NCBI GenBank assembly: GCA_965203755.1
Contig: OZ241910.1
Location: 248,001 to 312,000, forward strand
Reading direction: 5' to 3'
Source: UBA6055 sp965203755
GTDB lineage: Bacteria > Chloroflexota > Anaerolineae > Aggregatilineales > Phototrophicaceae
DNA length: 64,000 nucleotides
Part shown: in pieces, positions 23,208 to 32,287 of the stretch
Layout: each line of letters opens with the position of its first letter
Numbering within the stretch: the stretch's first letter is position 1
Made by a program: the position numbers and the translations under genes
Notes under the pieces: generated by a model
The model's database searches: none
Seen by the model: only the letters and a program-made list of their open reading frames with translations
What the model was told of the DNA's origin: nothing

Positions 23208-25853
23208 ATGAAAGCAGCTGCCGAAACCAACATGCCCAAAAACTTTGATTTTGCCGCGGCCGAGACACGGATCTATGCGTGGTGGGAGGAGCGGGGCTGG
23301 TTCAAGCCGGAGGCGGCCGCCAGCGATGCGGAGCCTTTTGTCATTAGCATGCCGCCGCCCAATGTCACCGGCAGCCTCCATATCGGACATGCCCTCTTCA
23401 CTGCGCTGGAAGATTTGATGATTCGCTATGAGCGGATGCGCGGCAAGGCCGCTTTATGGCTGCCCGGCACTGACCACGCCGGCATCGCCACCCAGCTTCA
23501 GGTCGAAAACATGCTGCGCGATGAAGGCACCAGCCGCGAAGAAGCTGGCTATGAAGAATTTTTGCATCGCACTTGGCAATGGAAGGAAGAAAAAGGCGGC
23601 GCCATCATCAGGCAGTTACGGCGATTGGGCGCCAGCTGTGACTGGGACCGCGAGCGATTCACCCTCGACGAGGGTTTATCCAATGCGGTTTTGCAGGCCT
23701 TTATCACCTTGTGGGAGCAGGGCTTGGTTTATCGCGGGCCGCGCCTGGTGAATTGGAGCCCGGGTTTGCAAACGGCGGTCTCTGATTTGGAGGTCGAAAC
23801 AGCGGAAGAAACAGTCACCCTGTATTTCTTCAAGTACCCGGTCGCCGGCGGCGGGCATCTGCCGGTGGCCACCACCCGTCCCGAAACCATTCTGGGAGAT
23901 ACGGCCGTCGCCGTGCATCCGGATGATGAACGTTACCGTCATCTGATTGGCAAACGCGCTTATGTTCCGATTTTGGGGCGCGGGATACCGATTATTGGCG
24001 ACAGCCATGTCGATATGGAGTTCGGCACTGGCGCGCTCAAGGTGACGCCCGGTCATGATTTCAACGATTATGAGATCGCGCAGAAGCATGGCCTTGCGCT
24101 GGTGAATATCCTCAACAAGGATGCCAGCATCAATGCACATGGCGGCAAATACGCCCGGCTTGACCGCTATGAATGCCGCCGACGGCTTTGGCGCGATATG
24201 GAGGCCGCCGGCTTGACCATCAAGACCGAGCCTTACCGCACCCGCATTCCGCGCAGCCAGCGCGGCGGCGAGGTGGTTGAGCCGATGATGAGCGCCCAGT
24301 GGTATGTTCGGATTCAGCCGCTGGCGGAAAAGGCGCTGGCGGCCGTCCGCAGCGGCGAGATCAAAATTGCGCCGAAGCGCTATGAGAAGGTTTATTATCA
24401 TTGGCTGGAAAACATTCAAGACTGGTGCATCAGCCGGCAGCTTTGGTGGGGGCATCGGATACCGGCCTGGTATCGTGAAAAAGACGGCGACCCGCAAGGC
24501 GAGATCTATGTCGGTCGGGAAGCGCCGCAAGGAGAGGGATGGGTCATGGAACGGGATGTTCTGGACACTTGGTTCAGCAGCGGTCTGTGGCCTTTCAGCA
24601 CCTTGGGCTGGCCCCAAGAAACAGACGATCTGCGGCGGTATTATCCAACACAGGTCATGGAAACAGGCCATGACATTTTGTTCTTCTGGGTGGCGCGGAT
24701 GATTATGATGGGGCTGTGGTTCACCGATAAGCCGCCTTTTCACACGGTCTACCTGCATGGCTTGGTGCGCGACAAAAACGGCAAGAAATTCAGCAAATCG
24801 CTGGGCAATGTGATTGACCCGCTGACCGTGGTCGATGAATATGGCGCTGACCCGCTGCGTTTTACCTTAATCACCAGCGGCGCGCCCGGCAACGACGTCA
24901 ATCTGGATGAAACCCGCGTCGACCACAGCTTCCGTTTCATCAACAAAATCTGGCAGATTACGGCTTTCATCAATATGAACCTGGATGGCGAGCTTGAGCT
25001 TGGTCTGCCGCCATGGGAAGAGTTGGAACTGCCTTCGCGCTGGATAGCGAGCCGTTTGCATCGGCTGATCGCCAATGTCCAATACCTCTTCGACATTTAT
25101 CAATATGGCGAGGCCGGCAGCCAGATTTTGTCCTTTATCTGGGACGAATTCGCGCCGTATTACCTGGAAATCAGCAAACATGCCATATATGAAGGGAGCG
25201 AGGCTGATAAAACACGGGTCCGCCGCGTACTGGTTCAGGTACAGGACAGCTGTTTGCGGCTGCTGCATCCTTTTATGCCGTTTATGACCGAAGAAGCCTG
25301 GCGTTATATCCCCCACAGCGGCGAAGCGCTCATCGCCGCCGAATGGCCGCAGGCCGACCCCAAGCTGATTGATGATGAGCTTGAGGCGCGGATGAATGTT
25401 TATCTTGATTTGGCGCGCGCGATACGCAAGGTCCGCGGCGAATATAAGGTCGATCCCGGCAAACGGATTAGGGCAATCGTCCGCGCCGGCGACAAGGCGC
25501 ATGAGCTTGTCCGCTACGGTTATATTTTGAAACGGCTGTGCCATGTGGCCGAGTTAAGGCTGATTGCGGCGGATGCGGCTGAACCTGAACGCGCGGCCGG
25601 CATTGCCGTCGGCGACATCAGCGTTTATCTGCCGCTTGAGGGCATGCTGGATATAGAAGCTGAATGCAGGCGGCTGAAGGCAGAAAAAGAGCGGCTGCGG
25701 CGGCGGCTTGGCAAAACCGAAGGCATGCTGGGCAATGCCAGCTTTGTCAGCCGCGCGCGGCCGGACGTCGTCCAGCGCGAACGCGGGCGGCTTGTCGAGA
25801 TTCAGTCAGCCCATTCCCAAATCGAAGAGCGGCTGTCCAAACTGTGCCGATAA
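23208..25853 (+). CDS. valS: Valyl-tRNA synthetase
   Basis: This is a class I synthetase of 881 residues that charges tRNA-Val. The HIGH-type motif is in PPPNVTGSLHIGHA and the KMSKS-type motif is NGKKFSKSLGN (Met replaced by Phe). The CP1 editing domain lies between them with TTRPETILGDTAVAVHP. The anticodon-binding helical domain and a C-terminal coiled-coil arm (from about residue 805, rich in Arg/Glu/Lys) complete the bacterial ValRS plan. The ATG at 23208 follows AGGAAGGCAAGGA; the frame is open 31 codons further upstream but that part lies within the T-box terminator. Expression is controlled by the valine T-box leader. Confidence 0.97.
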   Translation: MKAAAETNMPKNFDFAAAETRIYAWWEERGWFKPEAAASDAEPFVISMPPPNVTGSLHIGHALFTALEDLMIRYERMRGKAALWLPGTDHAGIATQLQVENMLRDEGTSREEAGYEEFLHRTWQWKEEKGGAIIRQLRRLGASCDWDRERFTLDEGLSNAVLQAFITLWEQGLVYRGPRLVNWSPGLQTAVSDLEVETAEETVTLYFFKYPVAGGGHLPVATTRPETILGDTAVAVHPDDERYRHLIGKRAYVPILGRGIPIIGDSHVDMEFGTGALKVTPGHDFNDYEIAQKHGLALVNILNKDASINAHGGKYARLDRYECRRRLWRDMEAAGLTIKTEPYRTRIPRSQRGGEVVEPMMSAQWYVRIQPLAEKALAAVRSGEIKIAPKRYEKVYYHWLENIQDWCISRQLWWGHRIPAWYREKDGDPQGEIYVGREAPQGEGWVMERDVLDTWFSSGLWPFSTLGWPQETDDLRRYYPTQVMETGHDILFFWVARMIMMGLWFTDKPPFHTVYLHGLVRDKNGKKFSKSLGNVIDPLTVVDEYGADPLRFTLITSGAPGNDVNLDETRVDHSFRFINKIWQITAFINMNLDGELELGLPPWEELELPSRWIASRLHRLIANVQYLFDIYQYGEAGSQILSFIWDEFAPYYLEISKHAIYEGSEADKTRVRRVLVQVQDSCLRLLHPFMPFMTEEAWRYIPHSGEALIAAEWPQADPKLIDDELEARMNVYLDLARAIRKVRGEYKVDPGKRIRAIVRAGDKAHELVRYGYILKRLCHVAELRLIAADAAEPERAAGIAVGDISVYLPLEGMLDIEAECRRLKAEKERLRRRLGKTEGMLGNASFVSRARPDVVQRERGRLVEIQSAHSQIEERLSKLCR

Positions 25854-25876
25854 GCGCTGATTGAAAAGGATAACGA

Positions 25877-27190
25877 TTGTCCGAAGCAGCTAAAGTTTGC
25901 CCGATCTGCGAAGCGCGCAATCATTGGAATGCGGCCCTCTGCTCCACCTGCGGGACGGCGATCGCCGAAGTCGAGCCGCAGCCGCGGCCAAACACCGGCC
26001 GGCGGCCGCCGATGAGCTATGATGACCGTCATGGCGAGGCGGATTTGTTTGAGGGATCGGTTCATGCCGCCGGGCGCGTATGGACCGCTGTTATTTTCGC
26101 GCTGGGCATCCTGCTGGGGATTGGAATCGCTGTCATGGCTGTGGCGCCGGCCTTGGGCGGCCGGCCGGCGGACCTGACAACCGCCGCGCCGATTTCGAGC
26201 CCGACACGCGCCATCCTGCCGACGGTGACCTGGAGCGCGCCAACAGCAACGCACACGCCAAAGCCGGCCCCTACTCTGACAGCTGTTGACACGGATACGC
26301 CGGCGCCCTGCATTCAGCGAGTCGCCGCCGGCGACACCTTGATTCACATTATCATACGATGCGGTCACAGCCACCGCGACATCATACCGACTGTGGCGGC
26401 ATTAAACGGCATCGCTGATGAGACGCGGATTCAAATCGGCCAGGAGATCGTTGTTCCCCTGCCAAGCCCGACAGCCGACCCGAATGCGCCGGCGACTGAT
26501 ACACCGGAAGCGGCGGCCGGCGGCCCGATGCAATCGGATGGATTGACTCTGCTGGCCTTTGATCCATTTGCGCCGACCGCCACCGCGACGCTCTTGCCGG
26601 GCGTCACTTGGCATATCGTTCAGGCGGACGAAAATATGATTGTCATCGCGGCGCAGTATGATGCCAATGCCAAGGTTTTATCTGACTTGAACCCTGAAAT
26701 CAACTTCGCCCGCTGTGATTTTGGCATGGCTTACGGCGGGCCGGACTGTATCGTCAATCTGTATCAGGGTCAGCGCGTCCGCGTGCCGGCGCCGACGCCG
26801 ACTCTGACGCTGGCGCCGACTTTATCCGGCAGCGAAACCCCGCCGCCAATGCCATCGCCGACCTTCAACCTGCCACATGCGATCAACCCGCCGAACCAAG
26901 CCTTCTTTGGCCGGCAGGAGCAAATCACCCTGCGCTGGGTGACCACCGGCAGCTTATCCGCCAATGAGGTCTACCGCGTTGAGGTATCCGACATTGGCTC
27001 GGGCGATACATTCACAGCCGATACGGGCGATCTTTTCTTTATTCTGCCGCCGGCATGGCAGGCGCCGGATTCACAGCGTCATCATTACATTTGGCAGGTG
27101 AGCATCTTCAACAGCAAAACCGACCGCGCGCTGTTTTCGACAGCGACCCGCACCTTTATCTGGCAGGGCGCAGGAGAGGACAATCCATGA
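25877..27190 (+). CDS. Zinc-ribbon, membrane-anchored LysM protein
   Basis: The 437-residue protein begins with a zinc ribbon (CPICEARN.. CSTCG, residues 8-28), followed by a membrane helix (about residues 67-90). An extracellular part contains Thr/Pro-rich linkers and two LysM-like peptidoglycan-binding modules (VAAGDTLIHIIIRCGH.. and WHIVQADENMIVIAAQYDAN.. LNPEI). A C-terminal beta-sandwich-like domain follows (about 325-430, ITLRWVTTGSLSANEVYRVE). The start is TTG at 25877 with AAGGA seven bases upstream. Its stop overlaps the ATG of the next LysM gene (ATGA), so the two are translationally coupled and probably form one cell-wall-associated unit. Exact role unknown. Confidence 0.75.
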   Translation: MSEAAKVCPICEARNHWNAALCSTCGTAIAEVEPQPRPNTGRRPPMSYDDRHGEADLFEGSVHAAGRVWTAVIFALGILLGIGIAVMAVAPALGGRPADLTTAAPISSPTRAILPTVTWSAPTATHTPKPAPTLTAVDTDTPAPCIQRVAAGDTLIHIIIRCGHSHRDIIPTVAALNGIADETRIQIGQEIVVPLPSPTADPNAPATDTPEAAAGGPMQSDGLTLLAFDPFAPTATATLLPGVTWHIVQADENMIVIAAQYDANAKVLSDLNPEINFARCDFGMAYGGPDCIVNLYQGQRVRVPAPTPTLTLAPTLSGSETPPPMPSPTFNLPHAINPPNQAFFGRQEQITLRWVTTGSLSANEVYRVEVSDIGSGDTFTADTGDLFFILPPAWQAPDSQRHHYIWQVSIFNSKTDRALFSTATRTFIWQGAGEDNP

Positions 27191-28293
27191 CGCGAAGGCG
27201 GCTGTGCATCGCCGGGCTGCTGTGGCTGCTGTCAGCCTGCAATATGAACATTCCGGATTCGGCGGCGACGCCAACGATACAGCCGGCCATCACGGCAAGC
27301 GCGACCCAGCGGCCGCGCCAAACCGCAGTCCCGACTTTGACGGCTGTCATCCAGCCGCCGACGGAGAGGCTGCGAATCGCGGCATCGACGGCAACCAGCG
27401 CCGCGCCGCCGACCATAAGGCCGCTGCCAACGGAGACGCCCGGGCCCTTTGAGTATGTCGTTCGCGAAAGCGATACGCTGCTGTACATTATTCAGCTGCC
27501 GCAGCACGGTTACAGTTATGAGCCTGATGTCGCGCGGACGGTGGCCGCGCTGAATGACAATATCAGCAGCATGGACATTCTGCCGGTCGGCGGCGCGATT
27601 TTGATTCCGCGCCCAACGGCGACGTCAACTCCGGCTGGCGCCCAGGCGACGCAGGCTTTGCTGGCGACTATCGGAGCGGCCGATGTCGCTGGCGCCGTAT
27701 TGGCATCGGGCGCAGTCGTCGGCTGTTATGAGGTCGAGGCTGGTGATTCGCTGGTTGGCATCGCCCTGGAACACGATACCACGCTGGAGGTTCTAAGCCA
27801 GCTGAATCCCGAACTCAACTGGTTTGGGTGCGCGTTCACGGAACGAAGCGGCGGCATTGACTGCAATCCAACGATACAGATCGGTCAGTGCATCCGGGCG
27901 CCGCAGCCAACACCGCCGCCAAGCCGGACCCCCACTCCATCGGGCGACGAAACAGCCACGCCTACGCCAACCTACATGGCGCCGCGGCCGCTGTATCCGG
28001 CCGACGGCGCCGTGATTCCGCCGGGGCGGCTTGCGCTGCAATGGATAGGCATAAGCGGGTTAAGCGATGGCGATGAATATCTGATTGAATTGCAGGATCG
28101 AACCGCGGGGCGCATAGAAAATCAGGCGACGACATCCAATGCCTTGGTTTTGTCGGATGATTTTGTTCCCAAAGACGGACAAACTCACACTATTTTATGG
28201 CGCGTGTCGGTCGCTCGGCGCAGCAGCGAAGACGTCTATGCCTATGCCGGCGTTCAAGGCGGCTGGCGGATATTTGAATGGATGAGCCAGTGA
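27187..28293 (+). CDS. LysM lipoprotein
   Basis: The 368-residue product has a lipoprotein signal peptide with lipobox LLSAC (lipidated Cys at about residue 18). The mature part has Thr/Pro-rich spacers and two LysM-like segments (YVVRESDTLLYIIQLP.. VAALND, and YEVEAGDSLVGIALEHD.. LSQLNPEL). A C-terminal domain (LALQWIGISGLSDGDEYLIEL) is similar in pattern to that of the upstream gene, so the two are diverged paralogues. The ATG at 27187 overlaps the preceding stop and follows GGAGAGGA. Likely anchored to the outer face of the membrane and bound to peptidoglycan. Convergent with the GT39 gene. Confidence 0.8.
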   Translation: MTRRRLCIAGLLWLLSACNMNIPDSAATPTIQPAITASATQRPRQTAVPTLTAVIQPPTERLRIAASTATSAAPPTIRPLPTETPGPFEYVVRESDTLLYIIQLPQHGYSYEPDVARTVAALNDNISSMDILPVGGAILIPRPTATSTPAGAQATQALLATIGAADVAGAVLASGAVVGCYEVEAGDSLVGIALEHDTTLEVLSQLNPELNWFGCAFTERSGGIDCNPTIQIGQCIRAPQPTPPPSRTPTPSGDETATPTPTYMAPRPLYPADGAVIPPGRLALQWIGISGLSDGDEYLIELQDRTAGRIENQATTSNALVLSDDFVPKDGQTHTILWRVSVARRSSEDVYAYAGVQGGWRIFEWMSQ

Positions 28294-28322
28294 TCGGCGC
28301 CGCGCCGGGCAATGCGTTTTGG

Positions 28323-30209
28323 TCAGGGATATGTGAAGGAAACAAGCTCAAACATATCCTCGCCGGCGGCGGTCAGCAGGCGCGCGCCGGAGACCGGCTC
28401 ATACCAGCCGACCTTCAGGCGATAGCCGCCGGCGGCCAGTGAATCGGTCGGCAGATAATACACATCGCGGTAGACTTCGGCCGCTGACCAGGCAGTCGAA
28501 TCCAGCCGGCCTTGCTGGGGAAACTGGTCATCCTGTGACCAGAGCGCGGCGCCGGTCGCTGGATTGACGGCGCCGACGACATGCACGAAGGACTTGAGCG
28601 GCTGGGCGGTCGGCGAAAGCGGCCGCCAGTAGAGCCAAAGCAGCAGTTCGCCGGTCGGCAGCGGCGTGGTGAAAAAGTCATAGTCCAAAAGCGCGGCCGC
28701 GGCTTCAAACTGAACCAGCGGCGGCGCGGCCGGGTCGGCGGCGACGGTCCAGTTTTTGTACTGCCGTATCGCCAGGCCGGACGCGCTCGACCGCAGCGCC
28801 GTCTGCATGCTGGCGTTCATCCAGTTTTCGACGGCATCGGCGTTCGGCCAGGCGGGGATGGCATTGGCGACGACGTAGATGCTGTCATATTTGTTTTGGG
28901 CGGCGCTTAGCGCGGCGGCGATTTCGCTGGCGGGCTGGCGCGGCGAGGCCGGCAGGGCGATATCTTGGGCGGCGCCGTCATAATAATAGCCAAAGGCGGC
29001 ATCTTTGGACAACTGGATCACCAGGTCATTTTGATTGACGCGGTGGTTCAGGAAGGCGCCAAGCTCGTCCCAGGCCGGTGATTTGCGGAAGGTCGGATTA
29101 TTGAAGTGATTCGCCAAGGCGGCGGCGGCCAAAACCAACCAGGGGAGCAGCAGGCACAGCATCAGCAAGCGGCGGCTGACGGGAAGGATTTTATGGATGA
29201 TGGCCGCCAAATGAAAGCCGCCGAGTGAGAACAAGAGGATGAAAGCCGGCGCCGCCGCCAGGACATAGCGCGGGTGGAAGATGTTGATGCGTAAAGACAC
29301 CAAGCCAAGCAGAAACAGCGGCGTCACCGCCCAGGCGGCGATGAAGCCGATCTGCCGCCGGGATTTGGCGGCGACGGCGAAGGCGAAGAGCGCGGCCGCC
29401 AAACATAAAAACAGCCAGGCCAAGGGCGAATCGGGCGGCATGGCATCTGCCAGGATCAAGGCCGGCAAAAGCCGCGTCAAATAATCGGGGGGATAAAATG
29501 GATCGAGATTGCCGCCATAACCGCCGGCGGTCAGCAGGTCGCCCTGCAAGACAAGAAAAGCCAGCAGCGCGGCGGCGGCGATGAGGGCCTGCAAAGCCAG
29601 AAAACGGAGCGCGAAGCGGCGGTTCGGGCGGCCGAATGCGATGAGAGCCACAGCCAAAGCGAAGATCATAAACAGTTCGGTATAAAACATCAGCGCGCTT
29701 AGGCTGGCGGCAGCGGCGTAAAGCCGCCAGTCGGCGCGGCGGCGAAGGTCGATCAGCCGCAGCCCAAGCCACAGGGCGGCCGCGCTTAGTCCAGCCCAGA
29801 CAGCATAATTGCGGAAATCCTGACTGTGCCAAACTTCAAAGGGATGCAGCGCCCACATCAAGGCGGCCAGCCAGCCGACCGCCGGCTGGCCTGACAGCCG
29901 CCAGCCCAAGGCAAACATGGCGGGAAGCCCGATGATATTGCCAAGCACATCCAAAAACCGCAGCGCGAAGGGCGAGTCGATGCCGCCGACGGCGCGGCTC
30001 CAGGCATGAAACAGCAGATAGGGCAGAGGCGGATGCGGCTCGATGGCGGCGATCTCGGTCAAGGACTGCTGGGGCGGCTTTTGCGCCCAATTCAGCGCGC
30101 TGAAGGCTTCGTCGCCTCTTAAGGGGACGGCCGCCAAGTCATGGAGCCGCAGCCCAAAGCCAAGCCAGATGAGCGGCGCAAGCAGGAAGAACAGATGAAC
30201 GCGGCGCAT
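28323..30209 (-). CDS. GT39/ArnT-type membrane glycosyltransferase-like protein
   Basis: The 628-residue protein has about ten or more hydrophobic helices in the first 370 residues and a soluble C-terminal domain. The first loop contains the acidic motif PLRGDEAF, and EPHPPLPYLLFH follows, both typical of the dolichyl-phosphate-mannose mannosyltransferase/ArnT (GT-C) fold that uses lipid-linked sugars. HSQDFRNYAVW is another family pattern. The C-terminal part (about 480-628) looks like a beta-rich extracytoplasmic domain. It is five bases downstream of the NERD-like gene on the same strand. Acceptor and donor are unknown. Confidence 0.75.
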   Translation of the reverse strand: MRRVHLFFLLAPLIWLGFGLRLHDLAAVPLRGDEAFSALNWAQKPPQQSLTEIAAIEPHPPLPYLLFHAWSRAVGGIDSPFALRFLDVLGNIIGLPAMFALGWRLSGQPAVGWLAALMWALHPFEVWHSQDFRNYAVWAGLSAAALWLGLRLIDLRRRADWRLYAAAASLSALMFYTELFMIFALAVALIAFGRPNRRFALRFLALQALIAAAALLAFLVLQGDLLTAGGYGGNLDPFYPPDYLTRLLPALILADAMPPDSPLAWLFLCLAAALFAFAVAAKSRRQIGFIAAWAVTPLFLLGLVSLRINIFHPRYVLAAAPAFILLFSLGGFHLAAIIHKILPVSRRLLMLCLLLPWLVLAAAALANHFNNPTFRKSPAWDELGAFLNHRVNQNDLVIQLSKDAAFGYYYDGAAQDIALPASPRQPASEIAAALSAAQNKYDSIYVVANAIPAWPNADAVENWMNASMQTALRSSASGLAIRQYKNWTVAADPAAPPLVQFEAAAALLDYDFFTTPLPTGELLLWLYWRPLSPTAQPLKSFVHVVGAVNPATGAALWSQDDQFPQQGRLDSTAWSAAEVYRDVYYLPTDSLAAGGYRLKVGWYEPVSGARLLTAAGEDMFELVSFTYP

Positions 30210-30214
30210 TTCGG

Positions 30215-30976
30215 CTAGATGGTCGCCTTTTCAAAGGCTTCGATCTGCTTATCGTCAAGCGGCATCAGGCTGGCGTTTTTGCGGTCGCCGGCGGCATCGG
30301 CGATCTGGCGGCGGGCATCGCGCATATAATCTTTGAGGTTCGGCTTCTGTTTGGGATCGGCGAAAAGCACCGGGGTTTCGGGTTCGTCTTCCATATTGAC
30401 GCGGGCGGCTGGATCGACAAAGACGATGAGCGCCTGCACCTCAACGTCGGCTTTGATGTCATCCATCATCGCCTGCACCCGTTCGCGGGCATCTTCGGCA
30501 TCGCGGAAGGGTTTGCCGACGCCGTCGAAGCGGATGGCGGAAAAGAGCCGGCTGATGATATTTCGCTGGCTGTGGAACTTGCCGTCTTTGACGGTGAATT
30601 CATGGTCATGCCAGCGCGTGACCATGGCATAGACGCCCTGCGGGCAGATCAGCACATGGCGCGCCGGGAAGTGATGGTAATTGTAGAGGACGGTTTTATT
30701 GCTCAAGCCTTTCAGGCCGTCGGCAATCGCCTGTTCCGGCCGCGGGCGCCGCGCCCAAAGGTTGGTCATCCGCACTGATATGACCGTCAGGACAAAGGCG
30801 GCCGGCAGGATCGCCGTTTGCAGCATCAGCATGAGCGCATCGGGGGCTTCGCCGGTGAAGAGCGATGAATTGATGACGAAAAAGCCCAGAATCAAAGCGC
30901 CGAAGGTGCCGAAGAAGAGATAATTGGTGATTTTGCGGTTGCGCCGCGCCAGCTTTTTGTTGGTTACGATTCGCAT
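30215..30976 (-). CDS. Two-helix membrane protein with NERD-like domain
   Basis: The 253-residue protein has a basic N-terminus, two membrane helices (about 20-40 and 50-70) and a soluble part. After the helices, EQAIADGLKGLSN.. VLYNYHHFPARHVLICPQGVYAMVTR resembles the start of nuclease-related (NERD) domains, and VQALIVFVDPAARVNME resembles their later strand. The match is to pattern only. It lies six bases downstream of the coiled-coil array and five bases upstream of the GT39 gene, so the whole minus-strand block may be one transcript. Confidence 0.55.
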   Translation of the reverse strand: MRIVTNKKLARRNRKITNYLFFGTFGALILGFFVINSSLFTGEAPDALMLMLQTAILPAAFVLTVISVRMTNLWARRPRPEQAIADGLKGLSNKTVLYNYHHFPARHVLICPQGVYAMVTRWHDHEFTVKDGKFHSQRNIISRLFSAIRFDGVGKPFRDAEDARERVQAMMDDIKADVEVQALIVFVDPAARVNMEDEPETPVLFADPKQKPNLKDYMRDARRQIADAAGDRKNASLMPLDDKQIEAFEKATI

Positions 30977-30982
30977 AGCTTG

Positions 30983-31375
30983 TTATCCCCAGCCGCAATG
31001 TTTGGGCAGTCGGTCAAGAATCGCGAACATCAGCGGCATCAGCATAGAAGCGAGCATGACCGTAAAAGCCAGCGAAACGCCGACAAACCACATAATAAGC
31101 GAAGTCTGCCCTCTTATAATGTCGATTCGCAGTTCGACGATTTTGGCATTCATGGCTTCGACTTTGGCATTCATGGCTTCGACTTTGGCATTTATAGCTG
31201 CAATATCGTCTTTGGTAGCCATATTCGCAATATCGTCTTTGGTAGCCATATTCGCAATATCATCTTTGGTAGCCATATTCGCAACATCGGCCTTGGTGGC
31301 AAGGTGCGGGATGACCGCTTCAATGGCGGCCAGACGACTGTTAATGTCTTGTGGATTGCCTTCAAGGGTGACCAT
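30983..31375 (-). CDS. Small coiled-coil membrane protein, tandem copy 4 (longest)
   Basis: The 130-residue product starts with the shared module MVTLEGNPQDINSRLAAIEA, then PHLATKAD, a coiled coil, and one C-terminal membrane helix (SLIMWFVGVSLAFTVMLA). The coiled coil contains near-identical eight-residue units (ATKDDIAN M) and then seven-residue units (AMNAKVE). Together these make it the longest of four adjacent paralogues. GAGGAG lies before the ATG. The fold resembles DUF1640/CCDC90-like or XhlA-like small proteins; no function is assigned. Confidence 0.75.
   Translation of the reverse strand: MVTLEGNPQDINSRLAAIEAVIPHLATKADVANMATKDDIANMATKDDIANMATKDDIAAINAKVEAMNAKVEAMNAKIVELRIDIIRGQTSLIMWFVGVSLAFTVMLASMLMPLMFAILDRLPKHCGWG
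31141..31290 (-). repeat. In-frame 24-bp and 21-bp tandem repeats
   Basis: Within the longest array gene, a 24-bp unit (encoding ATKDDIAN and Met) occurs about three to four times and a 21-bp unit (encoding AMNAKVE) two to three times, with few mismatches. Both are multiples of three, so changes in copy number would keep the frame and change only coiled-coil length. Confidence 0.8.
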
Positions 31376-31396
31376 AGCTTCTCCTCAATTCGAATG

Positions 31397-31684
31397 TCAG
31401 GGCAACCTGCTTAGAATATGGAGCATCAGCGGCACCAGAATGGCGGCAAAGGCCAGCGTGACGCCGATAAACCACCTAATAAGCGAAAACTGCCCTTTTT
31501 CAATGGCGACGCGCAGATCCGCAATATCGTCTTTGATGGCTGCAATATCGTCTTTGGTGGCTGCAATATCGTCTTTGGTGGCCATATTCGCAATATCGGC
31601 CTTGGTGGCGAGGTGCGGGATGACCGCTTCAATGGCGGCCAGACGACTGTTAATGTCTTGTGGACTGCCTTCAAGGGTGACCAT
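31397..31684 (-). CDS. Small coiled-coil membrane protein, tandem copy 3
   Basis: The 95-residue paralogue keeps the same N-terminal module (EGSPQDINSRLAAIEAVIPH), two or three ATKDDIA-type units, and a C-terminal membrane helix (FSLIRWFIGVTLAFAAILVP). GAGGAG precedes the ATG. The intergenic sequence to the next copy is nearly the same as between the other copies, so the duplicated unit includes the ribosome site. Confidence 0.75.
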   Translation of the reverse strand: MVTLEGSPQDINSRLAAIEAVIPHLATKADIANMATKDDIAATKDDIAAIKDDIADLRVAIEKGQFSLIRWFIGVTLAFAAILVPLMLHILSRLP

Positions 31685-31706
31685 AATTTTCTCCTCAATT
31701 CGAATG

Positions 31707-31949
31707 TCAGGGCAGCCTGCTTAGAATATGGACCAGCAATGGGCCCAGGATAGCGACAAGTATGGTTATGGTCGCCAACCAGGTGCCGATAAACCATTTG
31801 ATGAGTGAACTCTGCATTCTTTCAATGTCAGCCCGCAGGTCGGCCCGCAGGTCGGCGACATCGGCTTTGGTGGCGAGGTGCGGGATGATGGCTTCAATGG
31901 CGGCCAGACGACTGTTAATGTCTTGTGGATTGCCTTCAAGGGTGACCAT
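31707..31949 (-). CDS. Small coiled-coil membrane protein, tandem copy 2
   Basis: The 80-residue paralogue has the shared N-terminal module, ATKADVADLRADLRADIERM as a short coiled coil, and the C-terminal helix LIKWFIGTWLATITILVAIL ending in LSRLP. It lacks the ATKDDIA expansion. A GAGGAG ribosome site is present. Confidence 0.75.
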   Translation of the reverse strand: MVTLEGNPQDINSRLAAIEAIIPHLATKADVADLRADLRADIERMQSSLIKWFIGTWLATITILVAILGPLLVHILSRLP

Positions 31950-31971
31950 AATTTTCTCCTCGATTCGAATG

Positions 31972-32202
31972 TCAGGGCAGCCTGCTTAGAATATAAACCA
32001 GCAGCGGGCCCAGGATGGCGGCGATTATAGTCATGGACGCCAGCCAAGTGCCGATGAACCACTTGATGAGCGTACTCTGTGTTTTCTCAATGTCTGTTCG
32101 CAGGTCGGCGACATCGGCTTTGGTGGCCAAATGCGGGATGATGGCTTCAATCGCTGTCAAACGACTGCTAATGTCTTGTGGACTGCCTTCAAGGGTCGTC
32201 AT
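31972..32202 (-). CDS. Small coiled-coil membrane protein, tandem copy 1 (first in transcript)
   Basis: The 76-residue paralogue is the shortest: MTTLEGSPQDISSRLTAIEA, PHLATKADVADLRTDIEKTQ, and membrane helix LIKWFIGTWLASMTIIAAIL, ending LSRLP. A GGGAG ribosome site precedes the ATG. It is the most upstream gene of the array and nearest to the likely promoter in the A/T-rich gap at 32203-32287. Confidence 0.75.
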   Translation of the reverse strand: MTTLEGSPQDISSRLTAIEAIIPHLATKADVADLRTDIEKTQSTLIKWFIGTWLASMTIIAAILGPLLVYILSRLP

Positions 32203-32287
32203 GCTTTCTCCCTTTCGCTTATTGATATTGTATCACATTTTGGCGATACGGATGGATGCTCTATGATGTTAAGGTTGGCGTCGGTGT

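Noticed and set aside
31141..31290. Short regular repeats that might suggest a CRISPR array
   Set aside because: The units are contiguous, with no unique spacers, lie in frame in a coding region and encode a coiled coil.
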